Source of the DNA: an uncultured Lachnospiraceae bacterium
GTDB taxonomy: Bacteria > Bacillota > Clostridia > Lachnospirales > Lachnospiraceae
Assembly: GCA_900550475.1 (NCBI GenBank)
Contig: URSA01000002.1
Coordinates: 124,001-188,000, forward strand
Length of the DNA stretch: 64,000 nucleotides
Reading direction: 5' to 3'
Positions within the stretch are counted from its first letter, which is position 1. The number at the start of each line of letters is the position of its first letter. The notes beneath the pieces are model-generated. The model had not been told where the DNA came from. It worked only from the letters and a program-made list of their open reading frames with translations, and did no database searches. Below are positions 27,414 through 36,834 of this stretch, one piece after another. The position numbers and the translations under genes are program-made.

Positions 27414-28724
27414 ATGAAACTTACAGTAGCAGGAACGGGGTATGTGGGCCTGGTAGCAGGTGTGTGCTTTGCTGAAAAGGGGCATGATGTAACCTGTGTG
27501 GATGTAGATGAAAATAAAGTGAAATTGATGGAAAGCGGGATTTCTCCGATTTATGAGGAGGGTCTCGAGGAACTGATGCGCAAGAATAACGCAGCGGGAA
27601 GGCTGCATTATACCACCGATTACAAGGAGGCATACAAGGATGCGGAAGCCATTTTTATCGGTGTGGGAACACCGGAGATGCCGGATGGCAGCGCAAACTT
27701 GAATTATATTGCCACTGTATCGAGACAGATTGCGGAGTCTGTGGAGAGGGATTGTCTGGTTGTGGTCAAATCCACGGTTCCGGTAGGAACGAACGATAAG
27801 GTGGAGCAGTTTATCCGGGACTTCCTGAAAAGAGATGTGAAGATTGAGGTGGCATCCAATCCGGAATTTCTGGCACAGGGATCTGCGGTGCACGACACGC
27901 TCCATGCGGCGAGAATCATCATCGGAACGGAGAGCGAACATGCTGAGAAGATGCTGCAGGAGATTTATGCGCCGTTCCAGCTGCCTGTGGTGTCCGTGAG
28001 CAGACGCTCTGCGGAGATGATCAAATATGCCAGCAACGATTTCCTTGCATTGAAGATTTCTTATATGAACGATATTGCAAATCTGTGCGAGCTGGTCGGT
28101 GCTGATATTAAAGATGTTGCAAAGGGAATGAGCTATGATGCCAGAATCGGAGCCAACTTCCTGAAGGCAGGAATCGGTTACGGCGGAAGCTGTTTCCCAA
28201 AGGATACCAAGGCGCTGAAATATCTTGCACAGAAGCATGGATATCGGCTGAAAACGGTGGAGGCTGCCGTGGATGTGAACAGCACCCAGAAGACGGTGCT
28301 TTACCGCAAAGCCAGTGAGAGAATGATCACGTTCAGCGGACTTAAGATTGCGGTTCTGGGACTTGCCTTCAAAGCGGGAACGGATGATCTGCGGGAGGCT
28401 CCGTCATTGGATAATGTAGAGCTTCTCCTGGAGCAGGGGGCGCATTTGTACGCCTATGATCCGGTAGCAGCAGATAACTTTAAGAAGAGATATCCCGAAG
28501 GCGAGTGCAGGAAGGGATCGATCCATTACGTGGACAGCCCCGAGGAGGCACTGGAGGGCGCGGAGATCTGTTTTGTATTCACAGAGTGGAAACAGATTAC
28601 GGAAGTAGCGCCGGAAGTATTTAAAAAACAGATGAACATTCCTTTGGTATATGACGGCAGGAATGTATATGACAAGAGAGCCATGCTGGAGGCGGGAATA
28701 GAATATTACGGTGTGGGAAGATAG
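27414..28724 (+). CDS. ugd: UDP-glucose 6-dehydrogenase
   Basis: The 436-residue enzyme oxidises UDP-glucose to UDP-glucuronate with two NAD+. The N-terminal Rossmann fold has VAGTGYVGLVAG, the substrate region has VGTPEMPDGSANL and EFLAQGSAVHD, and the catalytic cysteine is Cys260 in GYGGSCFPKDTKAL. The C-terminal UDP-binding domain has LGLAFKAGTDDLREAPS. It feeds the UDP-GlcA epimerase at 39778 and perhaps the amidotransferases. AAGGAG at 27401-27406 precedes the ATG. It is the first gene of a plus-strand unit that runs to the flippase at 35717. Confidence 0.95.
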   Translation: MKLTVAGTGYVGLVAGVCFAEKGHDVTCVDVDENKVKLMESGISPIYEEGLEELMRKNNAAGRLHYTTDYKEAYKDAEAIFIGVGTPEMPDGSANLNYIATVSRQIAESVERDCLVVVKSTVPVGTNDKVEQFIRDFLKRDVKIEVASNPEFLAQGSAVHDTLHAARIIIGTESEHAEKMLQEIYAPFQLPVVSVSRRSAEMIKYASNDFLALKISYMNDIANLCELVGADIKDVAKGMSYDARIGANFLKAGIGYGGSCFPKDTKALKYLAQKHGYRLKTVEAAVDVNSTQKTVLYRKASERMITFSGLKIAVLGLAFKAGTDDLREAPSLDNVELLLEQGAHLYAYDPVAADNFKKRYPEGECRKGSIHYVDSPEEALEGAEICFVFTEWKQITEVAPEVFKKQMNIPLVYDGRNVYDKRAMLEAGIEYYGVGR

Positions 28725-28737
28725 AGGACTGCGACGG

Positions 28738-29739
28738 ATGGAAGACAAGCGGATCAGTGCGCTGGATACGGTGCGGGGTGTTGCGGCTTTCTGTGTCATG
28801 TGGGTGCATACGAGCCTTGGAGGAGATATATGGATTATTTCCCCGATCATGCTGCCTGCGTTTTTCTTTGTGGCAGGATGTCTGCTGAAACAGGATAACG
28901 CGAAAAGCTTTTTCAAGAACAGGATTTTGAAACTGTTGCTGCCATGGATACTGGTATCTTATGTGTAGGCGTACGCAAATGTTTCTACCGTCAAGCAGAT
29001 TCTTGCGGACGGAAGTGAGTTTTGGAGAATAGGAAAAGAATGCAGCATAAATGTACTGCTCGGACGTGCTGTCTGGTTTGTGCCGGCACTGATTGTGGCA
29101 CTGATTATTGCCTATTTGATTATCCGATTATGCGGCGAAGAAAAACCGGTGCTTATGCTTACAGTCAGTGTTGCAGCTGCAGTGGCCGCCTATTTTTTTA
29201 TGCGACCCCATTCGGTTTTCAATGTTTGGAATTTAACGGCAGCGACAATTAATCAGTTTTTTGTGGTTGCCGGATTTGTGGCAAAGCGTCTGTGCCGTCA
29301 GGACGGCGAGATAAGAAAAATGCCGCTTTGGTGGATTCCGGTTTATATTGCAGAATTGGCAGTATGCAGAATGCTTTGGCAAATGGAATACTTTGATGTG
29401 AGAAATAATGAGTATGGGCAGTTATTTGGCTTGTATTTTATTTTGGCATTAAGTGGAATTGCGGCAGTGTTTTCTGTGGCGACGAGAGTTTCCAAAATTC
29501 CGTTGCTGACATTCATGGGAAGACATAGTCTGCTCTATTTTGCTTTTGGACCTCATGGATATGTGATCGGAAGAACGGTTTTGAAAACAGCCATGCGGAT
29601 TTTGCAGGTTGAAACGGTATCCGATAACTTCAATTCGTTGTTTGTGTGTACGATGGCAAGTATTGCATGGATTCTTCCGGCAATGCTGATTGATCGGATC
29701 TGCCCGGTTTTGAATGGAAAGTGGACTTGGAAAAGGTAG
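28738..29739 (+). pseudogene. Acyltransferase 3 gene interrupted by an in-frame TAG
   Basis: Reading frame 1 from ATG 28738 (AGAGGA nearby at 28723-28728) gives ISALDTVRGVAAFCVMWVHTSLGG, the acyltransferase-3 start with its histidine, then FFFVAGCLLK, and stops at TAG 28966-28968 after LVSYV. The same frame continues without any shift (AYANVSTVKQILADGS, then helices to 29739), and the second half has the remaining eight or so helices of the family. A single base change would restore a 333-codon gene. Either the strain has lost this O-acyltransferase, or the stop is read through or is a sequencing error. The downstream MBOAT gene is intact and starts six bases later. Confidence 0.82.
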
Positions 29740-29745
29740 GATTTT

Positions 29746-31185
29746 ATGCTGTTTAACTCTCTTCAATACGCGGTATTTTTACCGATTGTATTTGCGCTAT
29801 ATTGGATTGTGCCGCACAAATGGCGGTGGATTGTGGTGTTGGTTTCAAGCTACTATTTTTATATGTGCTGGAATGCAAAATATCTTCTGCTGATCATGTT
29901 TATCACCGGGATATCCTATGTGGGCGCTCTGGGGGTGGAAGGGGCAAGAGAGCAGAAACAAAAGAAACTCTGGGTGGGGCTGGTGATAGCGGTCAGTCTT
30001 GCCCTCTTGTTTGTGTTCAAATATTTTAATTTTCTTAGCGAAACGCTGTACTCACTATTCTCCATGGCGAATATAGACGCTTCGCAGGTTACGTTGAATC
30101 TTTTACTGCCGGTAGGTATCTCCTTCTATACTTTCCAGTCAATCGGTTACATTGTAGATGTGTACAGAGGGGATATTGAGGCGGAGCATCATGTCGGAAA
30201 GTATGCGGCATTTGTAGCCTTTTTTCCGCAGCTGGTTGCAGGACCGATTGAGAGAGCAAGCAATCTGATGCCGCAGTTAAAGACAGAACGGCATTTTTCC
30301 TATGATCAGGCGGTTTACGGTGTGCGCCTGATGGCGTGGGGCTATTTCAAAAAAATTGTTGTGGCAGATACGCTGGCTGCTTATGTGGATAAGGTATATG
30401 CAGATATGCATTTTTATCAGGGAGCGGCGAGATTGTTTGCAATTTTCTTTTTTGCCATCCAAATTTACTGTGATTTCTCCGGATATTCGGATATTGCGCG
30501 GGGAACGGCAAAGCTGTTTGGCGTGGAGCTTATGGAGAATTTCAAGAGCCCCTATTTTGCAAAATCCATCCGGGAATTTTGGCGCAGATGGCATATCTCC
30601 CTTTCCACTTGGTTTCGTGATTATGTATACATTCCGTTGGGCGGAAACCGTGTGAGCAAGATCCGCAATGCGATGAACGTGATGATAACATTTCTGCTGA
30701 GCGGCCTCTGGCACGGTGCGTCGTGGACTTTTGTGACATGGGGAGGACTGCATGGCGCAACACAGGTGGCGGAAAAATGGGTTGAGACACATACCGGAAA
30801 GCGTAAAAACGGAAGAATCGTCAATGGTCTGCGTGTGCTGGCAACGTTTCTGATCGTGTCTGTCCTGTGGGTGTTTTTCCGGGCGCAGAGATTTAAGGAT
30901 GCAGCGTATATGCTTGTGTACTGCTATGTGGGGTTTCAAAATCCGCTGCAGTATCTGTGGGGAGGCTGCACGAGTCTTGGCATTGATGTCGCAGGAGTGG
31001 TCAAGCTTGTCTTTATCTTGGGATTGTTGGCAGTATTTGATTATGTTTCTCTGAAGAAAGACATTATAGCATGTGTGGGAAAATGGAAGCTGCCATGTCG
31101 TTGGGGATTATATATCGGCTTTGTGATCATGATTTTTCTGCTTGCACCTGCAACCAGCGCGGAATTTATCTATTTTGATTTCTAA
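29746..31185 (+). CDS. MBOAT family membrane O-acyltransferase (AlgI/DltB-like)
   Basis: The 479-residue protein has about ten to twelve helices and classic MBOAT motifs: LLPVGISFYTFQSIGYIVDVYRG, FPQLVAGPIERA, YCDFSGYSDIARG, FWRRWHISLSTWFRDYVYIPLGG, and the catalytic histidine His323 in SGLWHGASW. MBOAT proteins of this type move acyl groups across the membrane onto extracellular glycans. The next gene encodes an SGNH protein, the usual partner that completes the transfer outside the membrane. It starts MLFNS, as is typical, six bases after the broken acyltransferase gene. Confidence 0.92.
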   Translation: MLFNSLQYAVFLPIVFALYWIVPHKWRWIVVLVSSYYFYMCWNAKYLLLIMFITGISYVGALGVEGAREQKQKKLWVGLVIAVSLALLFVFKYFNFLSETLYSLFSMANIDASQVTLNLLLPVGISFYTFQSIGYIVDVYRGDIEAEHHVGKYAAFVAFFPQLVAGPIERASNLMPQLKTERHFSYDQAVYGVRLMAWGYFKKIVVADTLAAYVDKVYADMHFYQGAARLFAIFFFAIQIYCDFSGYSDIARGTAKLFGVELMENFKSPYFAKSIREFWRRWHISLSTWFRDYVYIPLGGNRVSKIRNAMNVMITFLLSGLWHGASWTFVTWGGLHGATQVAEKWVETHTGKRKNGRIVNGLRVLATFLIVSVLWVFFRAQRFKDAAYMLVYCYVGFQNPLQYLWGGCTSLGIDVAGVVKLVFILGLLAVFDYVSLKKDIIACVGKWKLPCRWGLYIGFVIMIFLLAPATSAEFIYFDF

Positions 31186-31196
31186 AGGAGAGTACC

Positions 31197-32177
31197 GTGA
31201 AAAAATTTTTGCTTAAGGCAGGAATTGCAACGGCAATTTTAGCACTTTTGCTGGTTTTTTATAACTGCCTGTATGTGAATACCGATTATTACAAAAACCT
31301 CAATGATATGGGGAAATTCAGGGATGTTCCCGAACATATCGATGTGGTCAATTTTGGCGCCTCACACAGCGAGGGGGCGTTTGACTGGTCTGCGTATACA
31401 ACATTTCAAGGAGTCAATATGGCGCTGGGTGCCCAGACCATAGTGGGGGATGAGGCGCTGTTTGATTACTATTCTGATCGGCTGGACGATAACAGTGTAG
31501 TGATTCTGGAACTCATGTTTAAATCCCTGTATGAAGAGGAACCGGATGAGACGCCGATGCCAACCAGCGTTACGCGCTACTATCAGCTACTGCCCCGAAA
31601 GTACATGATACATTGGAACTTTGCAGACGCGCTTCGGTATCAGTATTTACCCGTATTGGGCAACAGACAGAATGCACCGGGAGCAATTCTGGAGGAATGG
31701 AACGGAACGGAGGATGCGGAGCAGTTATCATCAGAACCGGAAACACTTTCCGGCACGCCCACCCGGATTCTGACGGGGTGGAGTAAAGAGGAGATGGAAA
31801 AGGAAGGGGCACGCCGCGCTTCCGTCTTTATGGAACTGAGCGGGGAACAGGAGCATGGCGCTCAGTATGAGGCGTTGACCGGAATAATCGAAAAGTGTCA
31901 GGCAAATAACATACAGGTCATTCTGGTTACGGTTCCCACACTGCCCTGTTTTTATGAAAGCTTTAGCGAGGCATTTCTCAGCCGCTTTTATGCGGATGTG
32001 GCGGAGATATGTGAGAAGTATGATCTGCCGTATTTTGATTATACAGGAGATGAACGCTTTCTTACGGACTATCGTTGGTACCGGGATACGGACCATTTGA
32101 ACCGGTATGGGGCAAAGATTTTTACGGAACAATTTTTGAAGGATCATGCGGATTTATTTATTTTTTACGGAAGGTAG
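31197..32177 (+). CDS. Membrane-anchored SGNH-like protein, partner of the MBOAT
   Basis: The 326-residue protein has one N-terminal membrane segment (about 7-25) and an extracytoplasmic domain. NFGASHSEGAF (Ser56 in the block I position) and the late DTDHLNRYGAK (Asp-His pair) are the nucleophile and base regions of SGNH hydrolase-fold acyltransferases such as DltD and AlgJ/X. It would take an acyl group delivered by the MBOAT and place it on the glycan. The start is GTG 31197, with AAAGGAGAG at 31184-31192. Block I is GAS rather than GDS or GSS. Confidence 0.75.
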   Translation: MKKFLLKAGIATAILALLLVFYNCLYVNTDYYKNLNDMGKFRDVPEHIDVVNFGASHSEGAFDWSAYTTFQGVNMALGAQTIVGDEALFDYYSDRLDDNSVVILELMFKSLYEEEPDETPMPTSVTRYYQLLPRKYMIHWNFADALRYQYLPVLGNRQNAPGAILEEWNGTEDAEQLSSEPETLSGTPTRILTGWSKEEMEKEGARRASVFMELSGEQEHGAQYEALTGIIEKCQANNIQVILVTVPTLPCFYESFSEAFLSRFYADVAEICEKYDLPYFDYTGDERFLTDYRWYRDTDHLNRYGAKIFTEQFLKDHADLFIFYGR

Positions 32178-32186
32178 GTACCATAT

Positions 32187-33095
32187 ATGGGAGAATTTAA
32201 TTTAAAGCAAAGAGCGAAAATGTTGATGTCTCTTAGGCGTAACAGTGCAAAGATTGCAGAGAAATTTGCTGACAAGGATGAAAGAGCAATTGCAAAAGAG
32301 AGGCGTCGTTTAAATGGCAAAATAATAGGTGGAAATTTCCTTTTTGTAGAACACTTTGAACTGATTATCACGACAAAATGCAGTCTGAACTGTAATGGGT
32401 GCAGCAATCTCATGCCGGAGTACAGGAGGCGGAAAGAGGCATATTTTCGTGATAAAACAGAAATAATGCATGAGATAGATATGTTGCTTGACGCCGTTGA
32501 TAGTGTCCTCAACTGTCGCATATTGGGGGGAGAGCCCATGCTTCACCCGGATTTGGCAGAAATTTTGGCATATCTTTTGAAAAAAGAAAATGTTGGGAGT
32601 ATCCATATTATTACAAATGGTACAATTGTTCCTAAAGGCGAGTTGATGGAGGCGTTGAAGAATAAAAGAGTGATTGTGATTTTTAGCGACTATGGGAAAC
32701 GCTCCAGAAATATTGAAGAATGCTGCAATATTTTACAGAAAGAGAAAGTGAATTATAATATAAACTCCAGCTTGAAGTGGTCTGATTTGGGGGATATGAA
32801 GAAAAGAGAAGTGTCGGTCGAGGAGTTGACCATGCAACGTAAGAATTGTAAATTTTGTTGCAAAACATATCTTAATGGTCAGTTTCACTTATGCCCCAGA
32901 AGTGCCTTTGGGACGGATCTGGGGTACTTTGATTATCCAGATGATTATCTGCAATTGGAGAATATGAGCCTTTCGGAGAGACGAAAGGAGATAGCGGAAA
33001 TGTTGTACAGCAAGCCATATATAGAATGCTGTGCCCATTGCCTGGCGGGAACAGAGATGGCAAAACCTATCGATGCTGGGGAGCAGATTGAATAG
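32187..33095 (+). CDS. Radical SAM protein
   Basis: This 302-residue protein has a basic N-terminal helix (about 5-45) and then CSLNCNGC (Cys65, Cys69, Cys72), the SAM cluster motif, and CRILGGEPMLHPDL (GGE motif). The C-terminal third holds further cysteines in CKFCCKTYLNGQFHLCPRS and ECCAHC, likely a partial SPASM-type auxiliary cluster. It differs from the enzyme at 19919 in length and cysteine layout. The substrate is unknown; the setting suggests a glycan or attached group. The coding region is more A+T rich than ugd or the epimerase and marks the start of an A+T rich stretch through the flippase gene. Confidence 0.8.
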   Translation: MGEFNLKQRAKMLMSLRRNSAKIAEKFADKDERAIAKERRRLNGKIIGGNFLFVEHFELIITTKCSLNCNGCSNLMPEYRRRKEAYFRDKTEIMHEIDMLLDAVDSVLNCRILGGEPMLHPDLAEILAYLLKKENVGSIHIITNGTIVPKGELMEALKNKRVIVIFSDYGKRSRNIEECCNILQKEKVNYNINSSLKWSDLGDMKKREVSVEELTMQRKNCKFCCKTYLNGQFHLCPRSAFGTDLGYFDYPDDYLQLENMSLSERRKEIAEMLYSKPYIECCAHCLAGTEMAKPIDAGEQIE

Positions 33096-33096
33096 A

Positions 33097-34167
33097 ATGA
33101 TGAAAGAGAATAAGCAGAAAATTATATTCGTGACAGCCGGAATGGCAGGCGGAGGTACGGAGCGGGTTATTGCGGTGGTTGCTAATTATTTGGCGGCTCA
33201 GTCTTATGATGTGTTGATTCTGATGACATCGCGTGACGATGTTGTGTATGATTTACACAAGGACATTGAGGTTCAGGCTATCGGTGGGACCACAGGAGGC
33301 AGCCTAATCAAGCGGGTAAAAAGGATTTGCAAACTCCGCGGATATTTCAAAAGAAGTGGGGAAGCGGTGATTGTTTCTTTTGGGACGGAAACAAACCTGT
33401 TTGCTCTTTTGGCTCACATTGGGCTCAAGAATAAAATTATTATTTCAGAGCGAAATGACCCCAATCAGTGCAATTTTAAAATGCTGCGAAATCTGATCTA
33501 CCGGCTGGCAGATCACTTTGTGTTTCAGACGGAGGATGCAAGGCAATACTTTTCAAAGAAAATTGCGGACAGGGGCGTGGTGATTCCAAACCCGCTTGCA
33601 AAAGAGATGAAAAAAGATTTTTCCGGGGAAAGAACTCACGATATTGTGGCGGTGGGAAGATTGGAACCGCAGAAAAACCACAGAATGCTATTGCAGGCAT
33701 ATCAGTTATTTGACAGAAAATATCCGGAGTACAGGCTTGTTTTATACGGAAAGGGGCTTTTGCAGGAGGAGCTTGAGAATTTTGCAAAAGAACTTGGCAT
33801 AGAACAAAAAGTGGTTTTTGCGGGATTTACACAAGAAGTGGAAAAGAAAATACAGGATGCTGCCATGTATGTGCTTTCCTCCGATTATGAGGGAATATCC
33901 AATTCCCTGATGGAAGCAATGGCAATGGGACTTCCGGTGATTTCTACGGATTGTCCCATCGGCGGGTCAAAAATGTTAATTACTGATAAAGTGAACGGTC
34001 TTCTAACACCAGTAGGTGATACGAGGGCGTTTGCTGCCGCAATGTGCTATATGGCAAAGGATCCGGAGCGTGCAGAGCGAATGGGCGAAGCGGCACAGTA
34101 TATACAAAGGGAATACTCCACGGAAAATATTTGTAAAAAGTGGGAAAAAGAAATAATGAGTCGGTAA
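33097..34167 (+). CDS. GT4 family glycosyltransferase
   Basis: The enzyme of about 356 residues has TAGMAGGGTERVIAVVANYLA, AVGRLEPQKNHRMLL at the donor-domain start and YEGISNSLMEAMAMGLPVISTDCPIGG, the EX7E region. It resembles the GT4 proteins at 4399 and 41646 in length and motif wording, so the three may be one subfamily. ATG codons at 33097 and 33100 follow the radical SAM stop immediately; GGGGAG at 33078-33083 is rather distant, so coupling to the upstream gene is likely. Confidence 0.8.
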   Translation: MMKENKQKIIFVTAGMAGGGTERVIAVVANYLAAQSYDVLILMTSRDDVVYDLHKDIEVQAIGGTTGGSLIKRVKRICKLRGYFKRSGEAVIVSFGTETNLFALLAHIGLKNKIIISERNDPNQCNFKMLRNLIYRLADHFVFQTEDARQYFSKKIADRGVVIPNPLAKEMKKDFSGERTHDIVAVGRLEPQKNHRMLLQAYQLFDRKYPEYRLVLYGKGLLQEELENFAKELGIEQKVVFAGFTQEVEKKIQDAAMYVLSSDYEGISNSLMEAMAMGLPVISTDCPIGGSKMLITDKVNGLLTPVGDTRAFAAAMCYMAKDPERAERMGEAAQYIQREYSTENICKKWEKEIMSR

Positions 34168-34181
34168 GGAAATGGACGGTA

Positions 34182-35717
34182 ATGGGCAGTAGAAAGAAAG
34201 CGGCAGTTAAAAACAGCATAGTTGGGTTTACCGGACAGATTGTGACATTGTGCCTGCAAATCGTGTCCCGCTCGCTTTTTATTCACTATATTGGGGAAGA
34301 GATGCTTGGTTTGAACAATACCTTCACCTCTTTTTTGTATACATTTTCTTTAGCGGAACTGGGATTCCAAAGTGCGATTGCTTTTAATCTGTTTAAACCA
34401 TTGCGCGAAAACAATGAGAAAGAAATCGTAGAAATTGTCAATGTATTTAAAATAGTGTACCGCGTGGTTGGAAGCTTTTTTGTGGTCGCTTCACTGTTGT
34501 CACTCCCTTTTTTAAGCTTTATTACAAAAAACGTTGTTATTACCAACGAGATAAGAATTTTTTACCTGATACAGGCACTGTCTTCATCATGTACTTATTT
34601 CATGGCATATAAGAGGACTATTTTGTATGCAGATCAAAAGGAGTATATTTGCAAGATTGTGGATTTGATTACCAATGTGCTTTTTAAGGCATTACAAATT
34701 TTGGTCATTGTGGTGTGGCACAGTTATTTTGCATATATTACATTACAGTTGGTACAAGTTTATGTAAACAATGTGATTATTCATTTTATGTGCAACAAAT
34801 ATTATCCATATTTGCACAAAGTTGCTTTCAATAAGGAATATGCAAAGAAAATATTTGGTGACGCAAAACAGATTTTTGCAGGCAGATTGGCGGTTTATGT
34901 TTATTCTGCTACGGACAATCTGATTGTGTCGAAGTTGATCGGCACGGTATGGGTTGCATATCTGGGGAACTATACAACGATTACTGCTAACATGAAAATG
35001 TTACTCAACGGAATTTTATATCCCTTGACACCCATTATCGGCAACTATCTCGCCGGGGATGAGGATGCGGATCACCAAAAGAGAAATTTGGGGATCTACA
35101 CCCAGCTTCGATTTATCGTGACGCTTCTTTTGCTGATTCCTACGTTGGTTTTAGTGGATGATTTCATTCTTATGTGGGTCGGAAGCAAATATATCCTTCA
35201 GCCTGTTATAAAAGTGCTGTTGGTGGCAGATTTGTATCTTTTTCTGATACAGGGAGCCTGCAGCGACTATATCACGGGCAGAGGTCTGTTCAAACAGGAC
35301 AAATATGTTACCATTATCGGTGCTTTGATGAATGTGGTTTTGTCCCTTACATTTGTAGGGAAATGGGGAATGGCGGGAATCCTGGTCGGAACGGTCATCA
35401 GTCAGGTGTTCAACTGGCTGGGACATGGATTTGTAGTTTATAAATACTGCTTTGCATCTGACTGGAAAGGCTTTGCCGGATATATAGAGAAAAATATATA
35501 TTACATGATCAGCTTTGCTGGCATGGCGATGTTGTCTGCGTGGCTATACGCAAAAGTGAACATTGCGTCCGTGCCAATGAAATTTGTTGCCGGAGGAGTG
35601 CTGTGCGAGGCAGTGGTTCTTCTGGGATATGTGGCGCTGTGCTTCTGGTGTAGTGAGACAAAGACCCTGTGCGGAATGTTGACCGCTATGGTAAAGGGCC
35701 GGTTAAAGAGGAAGTGA
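34182..35717 (+). CDS. Wzx-like lipid-linked repeat-unit flippase
   Basis: The 511-residue protein has 12-14 predicted membrane helices and reads as a MOP-superfamily polysaccharide transporter: VKNSIVGFTGQIVTLCLQIVSR, GLNNTFTSFLYTFSLAELGFQSAI and the late DYITGRGLFKQDKYVT segment with WGMAGILVGTVISQ. It flips undecaprenyl-linked repeat units across the membrane for the Wzy-like polymerase. ATG 34182 follows AAGGA at 34166-34170. The 3' end overlaps the convergent acyltransferase gene by 15 bases. The gene is A+T rich compared with the first part of the locus. Confidence 0.85.
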   Translation: MGSRKKAAVKNSIVGFTGQIVTLCLQIVSRSLFIHYIGEEMLGLNNTFTSFLYTFSLAELGFQSAIAFNLFKPLRENNEKEIVEIVNVFKIVYRVVGSFFVVASLLSLPFLSFITKNVVITNEIRIFYLIQALSSSCTYFMAYKRTILYADQKEYICKIVDLITNVLFKALQILVIVVWHSYFAYITLQLVQVYVNNVIIHFMCNKYYPYLHKVAFNKEYAKKIFGDAKQIFAGRLAVYVYSATDNLIVSKLIGTVWVAYLGNYTTITANMKMLLNGILYPLTPIIGNYLAGDEDADHQKRNLGIYTQLRFIVTLLLLIPTLVLVDDFILMWVGSKYILQPVIKVLLVADLYLFLIQGACSDYITGRGLFKQDKYVTIIGALMNVVLSLTFVGKWGMAGILVGTVISQVFNWLGHGFVVYKYCFASDWKGFAGYIEKNIYYMISFAGMAMLSAWLYAKVNIASVPMKFVAGGVLCEAVVLLGYVALCFWCSETKTLCGMLTAMVKGRLKRK

Positions 35718-36728
35718 TGTCCGAATGCGGCGCAACAGTCCTTGAAGAATGACGGACAACTTCTTTTCGGGCCAGCTGAAAACCAGTTTGCGCAGGCTTT
35801 CAAACAGACTGCACACGGTGAAAATAACTAACGATAAACCGAACACTGCGAAAAACAAATACCATTTTCCGTCCAGGAAAGAAATAACGGAATAGTCATG
35901 GATGATATTGCGGAGAATTATCTCGGAAATATAGACGGCAAATATATTTTTGCTGATCAGGTTGATAAATGCCGAGTGAATCGCTTTTTCTTTGAAACAA
36001 AGGAAGCAGCATACTGCGCCGCAGAGCATAAAAAGGGAATTGTCTCTTGCAAACGGCGCGAATGCGCGACCGCGTAAAAGTGAAGTTGTGAAATTGAGAG
36101 CGAATGCTGCTGTTATCGACAGGGAAAAACAGCACACCTTTTTCCAAGCGGCGGGGTGTACCGGATATTTGTTGAGATAACGTCCGATCAGGTAGACAAT
36201 CAACATATTAACAGGACCCTTACCGTTGTCCTTGATGATTTCAAAATAGAAGAAAGTAGGAAATACATAGAAAACCAAAACCAGAAGGAGAAGCAGAATT
36301 TTGAAATGCCTCTGCGTCAGGGCTTCGGAAATACGGTTCAGGTAGGGAGAAAACAGCCACAGAATGAGGTAGGTGGTAAAGTACCAGTATTTTCCCGTAA
36401 CCGTGGGAAAGAGTGATTTAAATAAAAAGGTCAGTTCGGGTGGATTTCCCAAAAGAATGGGAACTGCGGCACCCAGAATGGAGTAAAAAACAACAGTACA
36501 CCAGAGAGAAAACATTTTATCGATTCTTCGGGTAATGCCGAAATAGCCTGAAATGAGTATAAAAATGGACACACAAATATTGAACAGGCTGTTTACGGCG
36601 TTTAACTGAATCAGAGTGACGATATTGCCGGATTCAGAGAAAGTACCGCAGAGGTGCATACAAAGGATTCCCAGTATACAAAAAATTCTTAACAATTCCA
36701 GAGAAGAGTTTCTTCCGCTTTTTTTCAT
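35703..36728 (-). CDS. Acyltransferase 3 family membrane protein
   Basis: The 341-residue protein has about ten helices and the family start SSLELLRIFCILGILCMHLCG with the conserved histidine, then FNICVSIFILISGYFGI. It would O-acylate a glycan sugar. It is a single-gene minus-strand unit inside the plus-strand locus, with AGGAG seven bases before its ATG, its own extended -10 promoter, and a 15-base tail overlap with the flippase gene. Confidence 0.82.
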   Translation of the reverse strand: MKKSGRNSSLELLRIFCILGILCMHLCGTFSESGNIVTLIQLNAVNSLFNICVSIFILISGYFGITRRIDKMFSLWCTVVFYSILGAAVPILLGNPPELTFLFKSLFPTVTGKYWYFTTYLILWLFSPYLNRISEALTQRHFKILLLLLVLVFYVFPTFFYFEIIKDNGKGPVNMLIVYLIGRYLNKYPVHPAAWKKVCCFSLSITAAFALNFTTSLLRGRAFAPFARDNSLFMLCGAVCCFLCFKEKAIHSAFINLISKNIFAVYISEIILRNIIHDYSVISFLDGKWYLFFAVFGLSLVIFTVCSLFESLRKLVFSWPEKKLSVILQGLLRRIRTSLPL

Positions 36729-36763
36729 AGGCTATCTCCTGCGTTTCAATTTCCCATAAGGGC

Positions 36764-36792
36764 AGTATAGCATAATCGTATCATGATGTAAA
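36764..36792 (-). promoter_or_regulatory. Promoter for the minus-strand acyltransferase
   Basis: On the minus strand, TTTACA (36787-36792) and TATACT (36764-36769) are 17 bases apart, and TGC precedes the -10 (extended -10). Predicted start near 36757. Confidence 0.65.
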
Positions 36793-36805
36793 ACAGCTGA
36801 TTAAT

Positions 36806-36830
36806 TTATTAAATTTATGAAATTTAATAA
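36806..36830. repeat. Perfect 25-bp palindrome between divergent promoters
   Basis: TTATTAAATTT (36806-36816), spacer ATG, and AAATTTAATAA (36820-36830) are perfect 11-bp inverted arms. The element lies between the two -35 boxes: 13 bases from the minus-strand one and four from the plus-strand one. It is well placed as a shared operator. As RNA it would be a weak A-U hairpin without a T-tract, so a terminator is unlikely. Confidence 0.6.
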
Positions 36831-36834
36831 GATG

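Noticed and set aside
36806..36830. Palindrome read as a terminator
   Set aside because: The stem is nearly all A-T, lacks a T-tract on either side and lies between two promoters pointing away from it, so an operator is more likely.
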